64,000 nt of DNA from Geomonas sp. RF6 (GTDB lineage: Bacteria > Desulfobacterota > Desulfuromonadia > Geobacterales > Geobacteraceae), in the NCBI RefSeq assembly GCF_021044625.1, contig NZ_CP087999.1, positions 1,381,001 to 1,445,000 on the forward strand, given 5' to 3'. Made by a program: the position numbers and the translations under genes. Below, in pieces: positions 52,605 through 61,235 of the stretch; the first letter of the stretch is position 1, and every line of letters begins with the position of its first letter. Below the pieces are notes generated by a model. That model did no database searches. It was given only the letters and a program-made list of their open reading frames with translations, and was not told the origin of the DNA.

Positions 52605-52629
52605 GCGGCGGAATTTTAGATTCCGCCGC
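52605..52629 (-). terminator. Hairpin between BRO-N and methyltransferase genes
   Basis: A perfect 10-bp stem GCGGCGGAAT / ATTCCGCCGC with a 5-nt loop lies 14 bp upstream of the methyltransferase start. No adjacent T-run is seen on either strand. It could be a weak terminator for the BRO-N gene or a regulatory site for the methyltransferase. Confidence 0.5.
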
Positions 52630-52747
52630 CCAAGCTGGCCATCTATCTATGCGAAAATTCTATACTTACATTTATTGATGCGAATTATCTGGCCGCATTT
52701 TATAGCACTTTTCCCCTAGAATTGAAAGAGTTCTTACGCGCCCCCCC

Positions 52748-53119
52748 TTATTCCATTCCTAGCAGTCCAAGAGGCCAAGAGGCTGGGATCAGGTCTATCG
52801 ACGTCTTCCTTGCCCTCTCCTGAATGTCACACGCCACAGCGGATGTGCCTTGGAATATCAGCTTGAGTGCCCCAGAGTCATTTACCATCAGCATTTTCCG
52901 CTTGCTGGTGCCATTGAAGACCGATTCTTTTCTCCACTCTGAGTCCTCAAGAGTGAGATTGTCTGTTTCTCTCTGCCGGTGAACTGCTTGGCTGTGATTC
53001 TCAATTCCCAGCAGATTGCATATATCGACCGCCGTGTACCAATGCTCGCCATCAAACTTACGAGTTGTGATTACTTGTGCCTCTTCTACGCCGAAGAGGT
53101 ATCTCATTATTTTTGTCAT
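52748..53119 (-). CDS. BRO-N domain protein
   Basis: 123 aa from the ATG at 53119 (AAGGAAGAC upstream). A BRO-N fold signature is visible: VITTRKFDGEHWYTAVDICN, LLGIENHSQAVHR and a late MVNDSGALKLIF strand. BRO-family N-domains bind DNA and are common in phages and islands as regulators. Only the N-domain is present. It is separated from the methyltransferase by a hairpin. Confidence 0.8.
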   Translation of the reverse strand: MTKIMRYLFGVEEAQVITTRKFDGEHWYTAVDICNLLGIENHSQAVHRQRETDNLTLEDSEWRKESVFNGTSKRKMLMVNDSGALKLIFQGTSAVACDIQERARKTSIDLIPASWPLGLLGME

Positions 53120-53409
53120 CGTTTGTCTTCCTTTTGTGAATTTAGTGTTTTTCTGAGGCGACTGGGGCAACATGGGTAACAATGCCGTAAGCGTGCGATG
53201 TTACGATTTTCTTCCGGCGGAAGTTGTATCCTGGCGCGGTTATGGGCGGGGGAGCGGGGGGATACAATCCTGTACCGATGTTCCCTCTGCACCCCATGGT
53301 GTTCCCTGTTCACGATGCGCGCTATTCAATCATATGTGCTTAGTTTCAACACCTTACGACACCGCTACCCACGTACCCCCTGTTTCCTCAAAAAATTGAT
53401 AGTTTGTGA

Positions 53410-55260
53410 CTATTCATCTGCAATGGCCTTGGCCGTAAAGTGGTAAATCTTTTTCGTTCCGATCCCGGCCAGCCTGACGCTCCGCTGGTTTTTGCCGTCA
53501 TTCCCAGGCAGGATCAACCCCCTTTCCACCAAGACTTTCGCCGCCCACTTCTTGTCAAAGCCAGAGCAGATCTCAGTGAAGGCTTCTGGTAATACGAGGT
53601 ACTCGGTATTACCGTCGCCATTCTTGATGATGAACCCTGCTCGATTGTGTGTGACCTTGTGGGTATCAGGTACCCCCGTGCCCTTCTCCCGCGGTGTAAA
53701 CCGAGACTCGCCATGGAGCTCAAAAAAGGCACGGACTTGGGAGAATAGAGCTGCCTCCTCCTGCATGCCTGTCCCTCCCCGCTTTTCTAGCAGCCCTTTG
53801 AAGCACTGAGCTGATGCCCTACTGGCATCGCCAAGTTCCCAGCCGGTTATTTCCAGAGCTGTCGCCATTTCGCCAGCGGCCGCAACCAGCGCAAACCGGT
53901 TCAGAAGCCTGTTGACCTGACCACTGGCGTCCTGTAATGCGTTCTCCTTTATGAAGTCATCCCGGTAGACCTTCACGTCCTGTATCACCTGGTCGTAATC
54001 CTCGATAACCTTCTCAATGAAAGCCCGAAAGGCCGTCCCATGACGTTCTGCTGCGTTACGCTTGAGCAACTCTGCCAACGCTGCGGGCGTATCGATATCA
54101 TTCAGGTTTTCAAAGATCCCCATGTTGCAGCCTGCATCGGCGGGGATATCAGCTAAACGGATTTCTTGTCCAGCCCTTGCTTTTTTCCCACCTTCGACCA
54201 TGTGATCGGCAAGCGTGATCTCACCGGAGGACAAAAATAGCAGCCGCCATGTCGCTTTCTGCCTAGCCTCACCCTTGATATTCGCCCTTTGCTTCCCTGC
54301 ACCGTTGGCCAGCATGTATGAAATCTCGCCTGCATCCTTCGGCTGCACCTGTCCAAGCTCATCCAGAATTAGCAGGGTATCGTTGTGGGCCTTGGCAATG
54401 CCTTCCAAGCCATTGGAGGTGGATCGCCAGTTCTGGGTATATCGGTCGGGCTTTCCGTAGACCGAGGCTGCTACATGGAGGGCGGTGCTCTTTCCGGTAC
54501 TACTGCCACCAACGAAGTTAAACCCTCCGCTTTCCTCGCCTAAGGCGTACAACATTGGAGACGCAAATGCGCAGGACACCGCAAATAGCAGACGTGAGTT
54601 ACCCTTACAGAGCAGCGCCACATCACGCTTCCAATCGTCAAGCGATCCTCTGCTGACTAGCGGATTAGCTGATGCCGTGGACGATATGCACATTACGTCT
54701 TCCTCTCCTGCACCGATAACCTCATCAGGGAGGACAAATCGCGTACCGTACCACCCGGTCTTATCGGTTGTCAGAACCCGGTTGTTCTTAATCGGTTTGC
54801 TATTCTGAATGTAGTCAATCAACCGGAGTCTTGCCTTCTTGCCCGGCACCATGGACAACCCTTTTGACAGCAGGGCATCAACGATGGCTTCACCGTCTCG
54901 CCTCAAGTCGCTCATCTGCATGTGGTAACGCTGTTGGTTTCCGTCCCTGTCCTCGAATTCGAGTATCCGCCCCCAGTTCTGGCTGTTATCATCGCGGCTG
55001 TCAGCCACTACCCTTAGTGGGGCACACACCAGCATTTCCGGTTTAATTTGCGTCCCTGAAATTTCGGCCCAGTACACCCCCTCGCCGTTGATTGCGAATT
55101 CGTTCTTCCCAAGGATGGCCTTGATGACTTCCCCTTGGAATTCGCCATTTTCGGATTGCTGCCCTGCATTTGAGGTATCCCGAAAATTCGCACTATCTTG
55201 TTGAGGGTTGCCAACACTTGCCGCTTGTCCCTCCGTATATTTCATGCCTTCACCGTTCAC
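53410..55260 (-). CDS. DUF927 P-loop ATPase (replication-type protein)
   Basis: 616 aa from GTG 55260 (GGGAGA 6 nt upstream) or ATG 55245. The DUF927 core has NFVGGSSTGKSTALHVAASV (Walker A), the family-typical TSNGLEGIAKAHND, LLILDELGQV (Walker B) and YMLANGAGKQRA. The C-terminal region contains a probable winged-helix (KKWAAKVLVERGLIL). DUF927 proteins are helicase-like ATPases on satellites and islands. Here it is the best candidate for the element's replication protein. Confidence 0.88.
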   Translation of the reverse strand: MNGEGMKYTEGQAASVGNPQQDSANFRDTSNAGQQSENGEFQGEVIKAILGKNEFAINGEGVYWAEISGTQIKPEMLVCAPLRVVADSRDDNSQNWGRILEFEDRDGNQQRYHMQMSDLRRDGEAIVDALLSKGLSMVPGKKARLRLIDYIQNSKPIKNNRVLTTDKTGWYGTRFVLPDEVIGAGEEDVMCISSTASANPLVSRGSLDDWKRDVALLCKGNSRLLFAVSCAFASPMLYALGEESGGFNFVGGSSTGKSTALHVAASVYGKPDRYTQNWRSTSNGLEGIAKAHNDTLLILDELGQVQPKDAGEISYMLANGAGKQRANIKGEARQKATWRLLFLSSGEITLADHMVEGGKKARAGQEIRLADIPADAGCNMGIFENLNDIDTPAALAELLKRNAAERHGTAFRAFIEKVIEDYDQVIQDVKVYRDDFIKENALQDASGQVNRLLNRFALVAAAGEMATALEITGWELGDASRASAQCFKGLLEKRGGTGMQEEAALFSQVRAFFELHGESRFTPREKGTGVPDTHKVTHNRAGFIIKNGDGNTEYLVLPEAFTEICSGFDKKWAAKVLVERGLILPGNDGKNQRSVRLAGIGTKKIYHFTAKAIADE

Positions 55261-55334
55261 TTTGATTCTCCCTATGCTTTATTGTTAATCTCCCCCCCCC
55301 CTGGCAGTCGACTGCTCAAGGGGAGGCTCACTTC

Positions 55335-55520
55335 TCACTTTCGACCCGAGATAGCAGATGACTCGTGGTCTGCGGATAGCAGGCTTATGCAATCGGCGGC
55401 CATCTGGTCAACTTTTCTGATGACGTAATTGAGGTTGATGTCTTCGGCTCCGGTGGCGATTGCGCATGCTTTACGGATGTCCACAAGTTGTCTCAACAGT
55501 CTGTTATCGTTCGCGCTCAT
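55335..55520 (-). CDS. Small hypothetical protein
   Basis: 61 aa from the ATG at 55520, preceded by AGGAGAGGAATT. It is helical: MSANDNRLLRQLVDIRKACA, then EDINLNYVIRKVDQMAADCI. No family recognised. It lies between the HTH gene and the DUF927 gene, in the same direction, and is likely part of the replication unit. Confidence 0.6.
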   Translation of the reverse strand: MSANDNRLLRQLVDIRKACAIATGAEDINLNYVIRKVDQMAADCISLLSADHESSAISGRK

Positions 55521-55575
55521 AATTCCTCTCCTGTTGCCACGACGCATGGAGGCGCCGGGGGCTAGCACTATGTAT

Positions 55576-55785
55576 TTAACGGCTCTGTGCCTCGACCCAC
55601 TCGAAAAAGGCTGCCTCATCGATAAGCACACGACGGCCTGCGCGTTTGATCACACGGTCAAAGCCATTGCTCTTTGCGTTGAAAATGAGGTGACGGAGGC
55701 CACCCTGGGGAGGCCAAGCATGATGGTCATTCCATTTGGGGACAGGGATAAGACGGTGATTTTTTGCGGGTTCTTGATTCTGCAT
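55576..55785 (-). CDS. Excisionase/AlpA-like HTH protein
   Basis: 69 aa from the ATG at 55785 (TAGGAG 7 nt upstream). The pattern LIPVPKWNDHHAWPPQGGLR, then HLIFNAKSNGFDRVIKRAGRRVLIDEAAFFEWVE is that of MerR-like winged-helix excisionases and AlpA-type activators. Its likely job is directing excision or switching on the DUF927 region. It is separated from the integrase operon by a terminator. Confidence 0.75.
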   Translation of the reverse strand: MQNQEPAKNHRLIPVPKWNDHHAWPPQGGLRHLIFNAKSNGFDRVIKRAGRRVLIDEAAFFEWVEAQSR

Positions 55786-55945
55786 TCTACGACTCCTAGC
55801 ATGTGGTGATTCAGTAACCGGTGCGCACCGTTTCTGTGAGGCCCGGTTGTAGCAAATCATCAATGCAGTGCCTAGACTGGGGTATGCTGATTACTGGGGT
55901 GCTATGGAAGGCGGCCGGTGGGGTGATGCGTATAGGGGGGGTATG

Positions 55946-55973
55946 AAAAAAGCCAGCGGGTGGAACGCTGGCT
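55946..55973 (-). terminator. Terminator of the integrase unit
   Basis: Stem AGCCAGCG / CGCTGGCT with a 7-nt loop, followed on the minus strand by six T residues. It lies 35 bp past the stop of the 56008-56832 gene. Confidence 0.85.
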
Positions 55974-56007
55974 CTTAGATTACGGGGCTGGCTCTTAGGT
56001 TCGGGTG

Positions 56008-56832
56008 CTAGCTATTGTGAATCGGGCACGGTCCTTTCGGTTTCGAATACCCCGGATCTCCTTTCACTCGACTCGGCGCTCTCTCCTTAAAAACCGTACG
56101 TGTAACTTTTAAAAGGAGATTCCGCATTTCATGATCTTCCTTTCCTTTCAGGTTGAACAGCAGTTTCCCTGCCTCATCACAAGCCTCCGTATTCATGAAG
56201 TCAGCAAGCTTTCCGTGGCTGCAGGTGCAGCCTCGTTCCAACGCTTCCACTACGTATCGCGAGGCTTTGACCTCCATTTCTCGCTTCGGTCCCCACAGGT
56301 AATCGGTTAATTGCTTTGGCTCTGCTCCTGTCCCCTTTGGCATTCCCTTCTCGTTCCGCTTTGACCCAATGGAGGGAGTGAAGCCTTCGAAGCATGGAGG
56401 TTTTCTATCCCTAACGGCATGGTACAGGTCCGGAGGGAAAGATGGTAGGTTTTCAATCGCCCATTTCACGAATACCGCTGGTTCATGAACGATGCTATTG
56501 ATGACGTCCATCGATGTTTCGTCTACCACTTTTTCCACAGTGAGGTACTGCAAGGTCCCTAGATCCCGTTGCTTCTCGATTATACCGTTTATTCGTTTGT
56601 ACTTATCGGACAGGGCGACCAAGCGTTCCAAAGGCCAGTCGTCAACGTCAAGAGGCATTTTTTTGTCAGGATGCACAGACATTGCCAGCCATACGCATTG
56701 CTCATGAGTCCAATACGGCTCATATGCCCAATAAACGCAATCCTCAGGGGTTAAAGGTCTCCGAGGAGTGACAATGACATCAAGTCCTTCCACATCCATC
56801 AGCTTAATAATATTTTTGAATACCTCATCCAT
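56008..56832 (-). CDS. Hypothetical protein coupled to the integrase
   Basis: 274 aa; its start overlaps the end of the integrase gene by 8 nt. It has aromatic-rich segments (CVYWAYEPYWTHEQCVWLAM; DLYHAVRDRK), a region YVVEALERGCTCSHGKLADF that may be a degenerate HTH, and a basic C-terminus (SRVKGDPGYSKPKGPCPIHN). No family recognised. Tight coupling to the integrase suggests a role in integration control, but nothing in the sequence proves it. Confidence 0.65.
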   Translation of the reverse strand: MDEVFKNIIKLMDVEGLDVIVTPRRPLTPEDCVYWAYEPYWTHEQCVWLAMSVHPDKKMPLDVDDWPLERLVALSDKYKRINGIIEKQRDLGTLQYLTVEKVVDETSMDVINSIVHEPAVFVKWAIENLPSFPPDLYHAVRDRKPPCFEGFTPSIGSKRNEKGMPKGTGAEPKQLTDYLWGPKREMEVKASRYVVEALERGCTCSHGKLADFMNTEACDEAGKLLFNLKGKEDHEMRNLLLKVTRTVFKERAPSRVKGDPGYSKPKGPCPIHNS

Positions 56833-57898
56833 TCAGACTTTCTCCGAAGATTTTCTCGTTCATCGACGCAATAACCTTGCTGGTGTGCTGTTCCGAAAGG
56901 TGGCTGTACCTTTTTACCATGGCTAGCGTCTTATGCCCGAGGACATCGGCTATGTCAACGGTGGTTGCACCGTTCATGGCGAGATAACTGGCGGCACTAT
57001 GCCGCAGGTCGTGAAACCTAAAGTCTGATATCTTAGCGATTTCAAGAGCCCGCTTCCACGATTTGCGGAGGTCCATCGGTGATTTACGGTCCGTAGAAGG
57101 AAAGAGAAGCTGCGTATCCAACTTGCGGACCTTGTGATGCTCCTTGAGCAGGTCAAGGGCATGACCCGCAATAGGCACATTACGCCGCTCGCCATTCTTG
57201 GTATCCTGCAAGATCACGCATTTACGGGCAAGGTCCACATCCCTCCACGTGAGAGTCATGATTTCGCTATAGCGCATACCTGATGAAAGGGCCAGAACGA
57301 CAATAGTATAGAGGCTCTTATTCTTGCTCTCCCGGCAGGCTTTCAGGAGCGCCGGCCTTTCCTCCTCAGACAGAAACCGCACCCTCCCTCTTGGCTCGAT
57401 GGGCTTCTTAACCTTCCGCACCGGGTTATCATCCAGCCAGCCCCACTCGTTCACCGCCACAGTGAAGGCGTGGGACAATGCAGCCAGATACCTCACCCCT
57501 GTCGCTGGAGTCCTCGGCGTCCCCTTTTTCGTCTTCCCTTGCAGAAGCTTATCGCGGCACTCCCCGATCATCGCGGGGGTCACATCGCAGAGGGTATAAG
57601 CGCCAATCTCGGCCTTCCACCAGTTAAGCTGGCCCTCCTGAACTTCCTTGCTCTTCGGCTTGCTTGGCAGGATCTGTTTTATGTACTGGTCGATCATGTC
57701 GGCCAACGTGTGCTTCTTCGCGGCGGTGGTCTTAAAGTGCCTTCCTTCGCGGATTGCAGCCTCGGTCGCCTGCGCCCACTTTTTGGCATCGGTCTTACGC
57801 TCAAAGGTCGCTGTCTGGACCGGGAAGCCCTTCAATCTTACCTGCACCCGAAAATGGCTTTTGCCGTCCTGGGTGGTCCTCTCCTGGATATATGCCAT
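56825..57898 (-). CDS. int: Tyrosine recombinase/integrase
   Basis: 357 aa. The N-terminal arm-binding part has YIQERTTQDGKSHFRVQVRL; the SAM-like core-binding domain is at about 63-155. The catalytic residues are complete: Arg209 (SGMRYSEI), Lys234 (DTKNGERR), His296 and Arg299 (FHDLRHSAAS), His322 (LGHKT) and Tyr331 (VKRYSHL). It lies 388 bp from attR and drives integration at tRNA-Ser. Confidence 0.95.
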   Translation of the reverse strand: MAYIQERTTQDGKSHFRVQVRLKGFPVQTATFERKTDAKKWAQATEAAIREGRHFKTTAAKKHTLADMIDQYIKQILPSKPKSKEVQEGQLNWWKAEIGAYTLCDVTPAMIGECRDKLLQGKTKKGTPRTPATGVRYLAALSHAFTVAVNEWGWLDDNPVRKVKKPIEPRGRVRFLSEEERPALLKACRESKNKSLYTIVVLALSSGMRYSEIMTLTWRDVDLARKCVILQDTKNGERRNVPIAGHALDLLKEHHKVRKLDTQLLFPSTDRKSPMDLRKSWKRALEIAKISDFRFHDLRHSAASYLAMNGATTVDIADVLGHKTLAMVKRYSHLSEQHTSKVIASMNEKIFGESLNG

Positions 57899-58032
57899 TG
57901 TTCACTGCCTCCTTTTAACAACTCACAACAAGTCACAAATAACAGCAAAAAACCACAACAATGATGCTCAATCAAATGGCCCTGTCGGATTTCGGCTGTT
58001 ATATCAGCGCGTTAGGTGAAGGTCAAGATAAA

Positions 58033-58053
58033 ATGGTGCACTCATGGTGCACT
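58033..58053. repeat. Putative integrase arm-type sites, right pair
   Basis: Two copies of ATGGTGCACT at 58033-58042 and 58044-58053, again 11 bp apart and in inverted orientation to the left pair. A further single AGTGCACCAT is at 58167-58176. Confidence 0.6.
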
Positions 58054-58194
58054 TCGTATTTTCCTCTTAGTCCAAAAGCCGTGTGAGACTAGTACATTAC
58101 GCCACCCGCTCCATTACTGTCAGCTGCCGCCATTTGTCGCGCTCATTCGTGGTTAAAAGCACCACCAGTGCACCATTGACTGATTTTGGGCAAC

Positions 58195-58226
58195 AAAAAA
58201 GGGGCTAGCCTTTATCAGCTAACCCC
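58195..58226 (-). terminator. Terminator downstream of the tRNA remnant
   Basis: Stem GGGGCTAGC / GCTAACCCC (one wobble), followed on the minus strand by six T residues. It would stop transcription running leftward from the old tRNA promoter through the 5'-half remnant. Confidence 0.8.
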
Positions 58227-58285
58227 TCGGTCTAAAACGTAAAATTGTCTTTTTCTACACGGAGATTTTTGGTGCTTTTCTCTAA

Positions 58286-58328
58286 GATTTCGAGTCAGGC
58301 ACCATCGACCACTCGGACACCTCTCCGT
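58286..58328 (-). other. attR, duplicated 5' half of tRNA-Ser
   Basis: Perfect 43-bp copy of 40678-40720. It holds the tRNA 5' half through the anticodon loop with no 3' half following, so it is a remnant and not a functional tRNA. Confidence 0.92.
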
Positions 58329-58397
58329 TTATTCAGTTTTCAACCGTGCTGCCGCGTGTGGCGCGGCGTCAGCGCCCCTTTCAGGTAACGCCAACAA

Positions 58398-58426
58398 GGT
58401 ATAGCTTATTTTTTGCCTAAACTCAA
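58398..58426 (-). promoter_or_regulatory. Displaced host promoter of tRNA-Ser
   Basis: On the minus strand, TTGAGT (58421-58426), a 17-nt spacer and TATACC (58398-58403), about 70 bp upstream of the tRNA 5' remnant. Before integration this would have driven the intact tRNA gene. Confidence 0.65.
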
Positions 58427-58475
58427 GTCCTGCGTTTAATCTTCCGCGCCTACCTCAGAAAACCCCGCAGAAACC

Positions 58476-59030
58476 CTACGCTGCACTGGCAGAGGCTACG
58501 GCTTCGCCTTCGACATCAGTATCAGCCACCAGCAATTGTGCGGCTGCAACCTTTGCTGCTTTCGCTTCCTTCTTGCGTGCCCGCAAGGCAGAGAAAAAGT
58601 CGGATAGTAAGGCGGAGGTCTCTTCGCCCCTCACGCCGCTTGTCAGGACGACGCTGTGGTTGAGCCTGCTGTCGTTGGAGAAGTCATACAGCGATCCGGC
58701 GGCGCCTCCCTTCGGGTCAAAGGAACCGAAAACGACGCGGTCCAGCCTCGCGAGAATCACGGCGCCCATGCACATGGTGCACGGCTCCAGGCTGACATAC
58801 AGGGTCGCGCCTGTCAGGCGCCAGCTGCCGAGCTTTTTGGCTGCCTTGCGGATGGCGATCATCTCGGCGTGGGCTGAGGGGTCCTGCCGGGACTCCCGCA
58901 GGTTGTGCCCGCGCGCGATGACCTTGCCGTCTTTCACGATGACGGCTCCGATGGGGACTTCGCCGATCACCTCGGCGCGCCGGGCCTGGTCGATCGCTTT
59001 CCCCATCCAGTATGCGTCATCACGATCCAT
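58476..59030 (-). CDS. tadA: tRNA adenosine(34) deaminase
   Basis: 184 aa from the ATG at 59030. The zinc deaminase core has His54-Ala-Glu56 (SAHAEMIAI) and Cys84/Cys87 (EPCTMCMGA), with VPIGAVIV and FGSFDPKGGAAGSL typical of TadA. It converts A34 to inosine in tRNA-Arg(ACG). The last 40 residues are an Ala/Lys-rich tail beyond the usual length. It lies about 50 bp after nikR in the same direction. Confidence 0.93.
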   Translation of the reverse strand: MDRDDAYWMGKAIDQARRAEVIGEVPIGAVIVKDGKVIARGHNLRESRQDPSAHAEMIAIRKAAKKLGSWRLTGATLYVSLEPCTMCMGAVILARLDRVVFGSFDPKGGAAGSLYDFSNDSRLNHSVVLTSGVRGEETSALLSDFFSALRARKKEAKAAKVAAAQLLVADTDVEGEAVASASAA

Positions 59031-59077
59031 ACCTTTCACCGCTTTCGCATCACGCGTATTCTCTGCTGCGGAGGCTT

Positions 59078-59497
59078 TCAGTGCAGCCCCTCCCCTGAGG
59101 TCGTCATCACCAGCTTGCCGTGCTTGACCCCTTTCACTCCGATAAGCTCGTCGGCGATGCGCCTTACTTCGCGCGCCTTCCCCCGTACCACCAGCACTTC
59201 GAGACAGTTGTGCGCATCGAGGTGTACGTGCAGCGCGGAGATGATCTGATCGTGGTGGGAATGCTGCTGCTCCGTCAGCTTGTCGGAAAGGTCACGGACG
59301 TGGTGGTTGTACACCAGCGTCACCGTGCCGACCGCCTCCTTTTCCCCTTCTTCCCATTCGAGTTCCACCAGGGCGGCGCGGATCAGGTCGCGGATCGCCT
59401 CGGAGCGGTTCGCGTACCCCTTCTGCTCGATGAGCTTGTCGAAGCTCTCGAGGAGCCCTTCGTCCATGGAAATCCCGAAACGGATCGTTTCACCCAT
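59078..59497 (-). CDS. nikR: Nickel-responsive transcriptional regulator
   Basis: 139 aa. An N-terminal ribbon-helix-helix ([31 protein letters not shown]) is followed by an ACT-like metal domain. Nickel ligands by alignment pattern are His79, His90, His92 and Cys98 ([15 protein letters not shown]). It represses nickel-uptake genes when nickel is ample. No nickel transporter adjoins it, so its targets are elsewhere. Confidence 0.94.
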   Translation of the reverse strand: MGETIRFGISMDEGLLESFDKLIEQKGYANRSEAIRDLIRAALVELEWEEGEKEAVGTVTLVYNHHVRDLSDKLTEQQHSHHDQIISALHVHLDAHNCLEVLVVRGKAREVRRIADELIGVKGVKHGKLVMTTSGEGLH

Positions 59498-59599
59498 ACT
59501 GCGACCTCTCCTTTGTCGTGTGCTGCGACACTATAGCTTAAAAGAAGTCGCGGAGTCAAAATGTGGGATCCGCTGGCGCGGATAAGAGGTGGAGGTGGA

Positions 59600-59632
59600 C
59601 TGCCGGAAACGCTGCGCTTATTCCGGCCTACA
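59600..59632. repeat. Half REP-like element
   Basis: CTGCCGGAAACGCTGCGCTT ATTCCGGCCTACA is one arm of the REP family, located between nikR and the NDUFA9-like gene. Confidence 0.65.
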
Positions 59633-59678
59633 TTTTCGCGTCGCTATGTCGGCAAAGTCGGCAGGGTGAAACGGAGCC

Positions 59679-60563
59679 TCATCGGGCGAGGTATTGGCGG
59701 ATGCCTGTTTCGAAGGGGATGGGGTCGAAGGCGAAGGTCTTGCGCCACGTCCCGTCGCAAACATTTCCCTGCACCAGCATCTTCAACTGATCTTCAGTGA
59801 TCGGAAATTGGGGGAAATGCTGCAGAAAGGGTACTACCAGGCGCATGAGGAAAAGTGGGTTCTTCACCTTGAGGACGTGGCGCTTCCCCAGGACCCGGCC
59901 CATCGTGTCCAGAAGCTCGTTGTAGGTCATCCGGTCGGGGCCGCACAGTTCGTACGTCTTTCCTACCGTCTCCGGCATATCCAGCGCCATTGCAAAGCAG
60001 CGGGCCACGTCGTGCCCGGAGATCGGCTGCAACTGGTACTCGCCGTCCCCTATCACCGGCATCGCAGGATATAGCCGCAGGTAACTCGCCAGCTTGTTCA
60101 CAAACTCGTCCTTGGGGCCGAAGATGATCGACGGGCGAAAGATGGTGTAATGCAGCCCCGAATCCCGCACCGCCACCTCCGCTCGGTACTTGCTCTGAAA
60201 GTATCCGGAATCGGTGTCGGGACCCGTGCCGAGGGCGGACATCTGCAGGTGGCGCCGGATTCCTGCCTCGCGGGCAGCTGCGATAATGTTGCGCGTTGCC
60301 TCCACATGGAGTCGCTCGAAGGTGACGCCGCGCTCCGGGAACTCGCGGATGATCCCGACGAGGTTGATGGTGGCGTCGCATCCTGCCATATCCTTTGCAA
60401 AGGTGGAGAGATCGGTTACGTCCCCCAGCACCTGCTCCGTTCCCGGCTCCGGCTTCTCGCAACGATGGTGCACGAGGACTCTTACCTGATGCCCTCTCGC
60501 GACAAGTTCCTTTCTCAGGTGCCCACCGACAAAACCTGTCCCTCCGACAAGGAATACCCGCAT
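59679..60563 (-). CDS. NAD(P)-binding epimerase/NDUFA9-like protein
   Basis: 294 aa atypical SDR. The glycine motif is VFLVGGTGFVGGHLRKELVA, with LGDVTDL, INLVGIIRE, and SALGTGPDTDSGYFQSKYRA replacing the classical YxxxK (YFQSK keeps Tyr and Lys). LHYTIFRPSIIFGP and GHDVARCFAMAL are typical of the NDUFA9/complex I assembly-like subgroup. Substrate unknown; no complex I genes are nearby. Confidence 0.85.
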   Translation of the reverse strand: MRVFLVGGTGFVGGHLRKELVARGHQVRVLVHHRCEKPEPGTEQVLGDVTDLSTFAKDMAGCDATINLVGIIREFPERGVTFERLHVEATRNIIAAAREAGIRRHLQMSALGTGPDTDSGYFQSKYRAEVAVRDSGLHYTIFRPSIIFGPKDEFVNKLASYLRLYPAMPVIGDGEYQLQPISGHDVARCFAMALDMPETVGKTYELCGPDRMTYNELLDTMGRVLGKRHVLKVKNPLFLMRLVVPFLQHFPQFPITEDQLKMLVQGNVCDGTWRKTFAFDPIPFETGIRQYLAR

Positions 60564-60758
60564 CGCCCCCCTCCTTTCAGGTAAAATCAGCTACAGTGTA
60601 GCAGGCGTCTGTCAAAGCACCACACGAGCGGGCGTCATAGACAGAGCGACAGTCGGCTAGTATCATCATTTCCATGACATTGAACGGGCCTCTCTGTCCC
60701 AGATAGAGACGCGACATTTCCCATACAGTAACTACCGTTTTATGAAAAGGAGGCAGCC

Positions 60759-61235
60759 ATGTCAGATCAGAAACCTTCATGCAACACGATCGAAGACGCA
60801 ATCGAGTTGGCGGCGCGCATGGAAAACGACTCCTTCAGGAATTACCTCTCGGCGCTGCGGATGGTGAAGGATCAGGGGGCCAGGGAAATACTGAGGGAGG
60901 CGGCGCTCGACGAGCTCGAGCACAAGCACCAGCTGGAAAAGACTCTGGTGGAAGGGGAGATGAAGGGGGACGGGCGCCTGCAGAAGAAAGCCGCAGTCAT
61001 GAACCTCGGATCTATCCTCGGGAAGCGGGAGATCGGGCCGGACTCCGATGTGCAGGAGGCGCTCTCATTCGCCATTCACCTGGAAAAGGGAGCGGTAGAT
61101 TTCTACCAGCAGATGGCGGAGGGATACTCCGGCGCGCCGATCGGCGTCCTCTTCGAGCACATGCTGGCTGACGAGAGCCGGCACCTGCAGTGCCTTGAGG
61201 ACCTGTACGAGGCGCATTTTCTGGTGGAGAACTAG
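60759..61235 (+). CDS. Ferritin-family/rubrerythrin-like protein
   Basis: 158 aa; AAGGAGG 6 nt before the ATG. A four-helix di-iron bundle has two Glu/Glu-x-x-His sets: ARMENDSFRNY with DELEHKHQLEK, and HLEKGAVDFYQQM with DESRHLQCLEDLY. No rubredoxin domain is present. Members reduce peroxide or handle iron in anaerobes. Confidence 0.88.
   Translation: MSDQKPSCNTIEDAIELAARMENDSFRNYLSALRMVKDQGAREILREAALDELEHKHQLEKTLVEGEMKGDGRLQKKAAVMNLGSILGKREIGPDSDVQEALSFAIHLEKGAVDFYQQMAEGYSGAPIGVLFEHMLADESRHLQCLEDLYEAHFLVEN

Larger units (their letters stand above)
40678..58328. mobile_element. 17.65 kb integrative element in tRNA-Ser(CGA)
   Basis: Bounded by perfect 43-bp direct repeats (attL 40678-40720, attR 58286-58328), with a tyrosine integrase at the right end reading inward. 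Base composition is visibly more AT-rich than the flanks, most strongly at 44,000-49,000. The core includes integrase, an excisionase-like HTH protein, a DUF927 ATPase, BRO-N, ArdC and a RadC-like protein. Cargo is a restriction-modification and membrane-protein operon. No relaxase, conjugation, capsid or terminase gene is seen, so it is not a complete conjugative element or prophage. A P4-like satellite or mobilizable island is the likely class (inference). Confidence 0.92.
57899..58475. other. attR-proximal and flanking intergenic region
   Basis: No gene seen. It contains arm-type repeats (58033-58053 and 58167-58176), a terminator (58195-58226), attR (58286-58328) and the displaced host tRNA promoter (58398-58426). 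Confidence 0.75.

Noticed and set aside
58286-58328. Second tRNA-Ser gene
   Set aside because: Only the 5' half to the anticodon loop is present. No variable arm, T-arm or 3' acceptor follows, so it is the att repeat.
40678-58328. Complete prophage or conjugative element
   Set aside because: No capsid, portal, terminase, tail, relaxase or type IV secretion genes are seen between the att sites.
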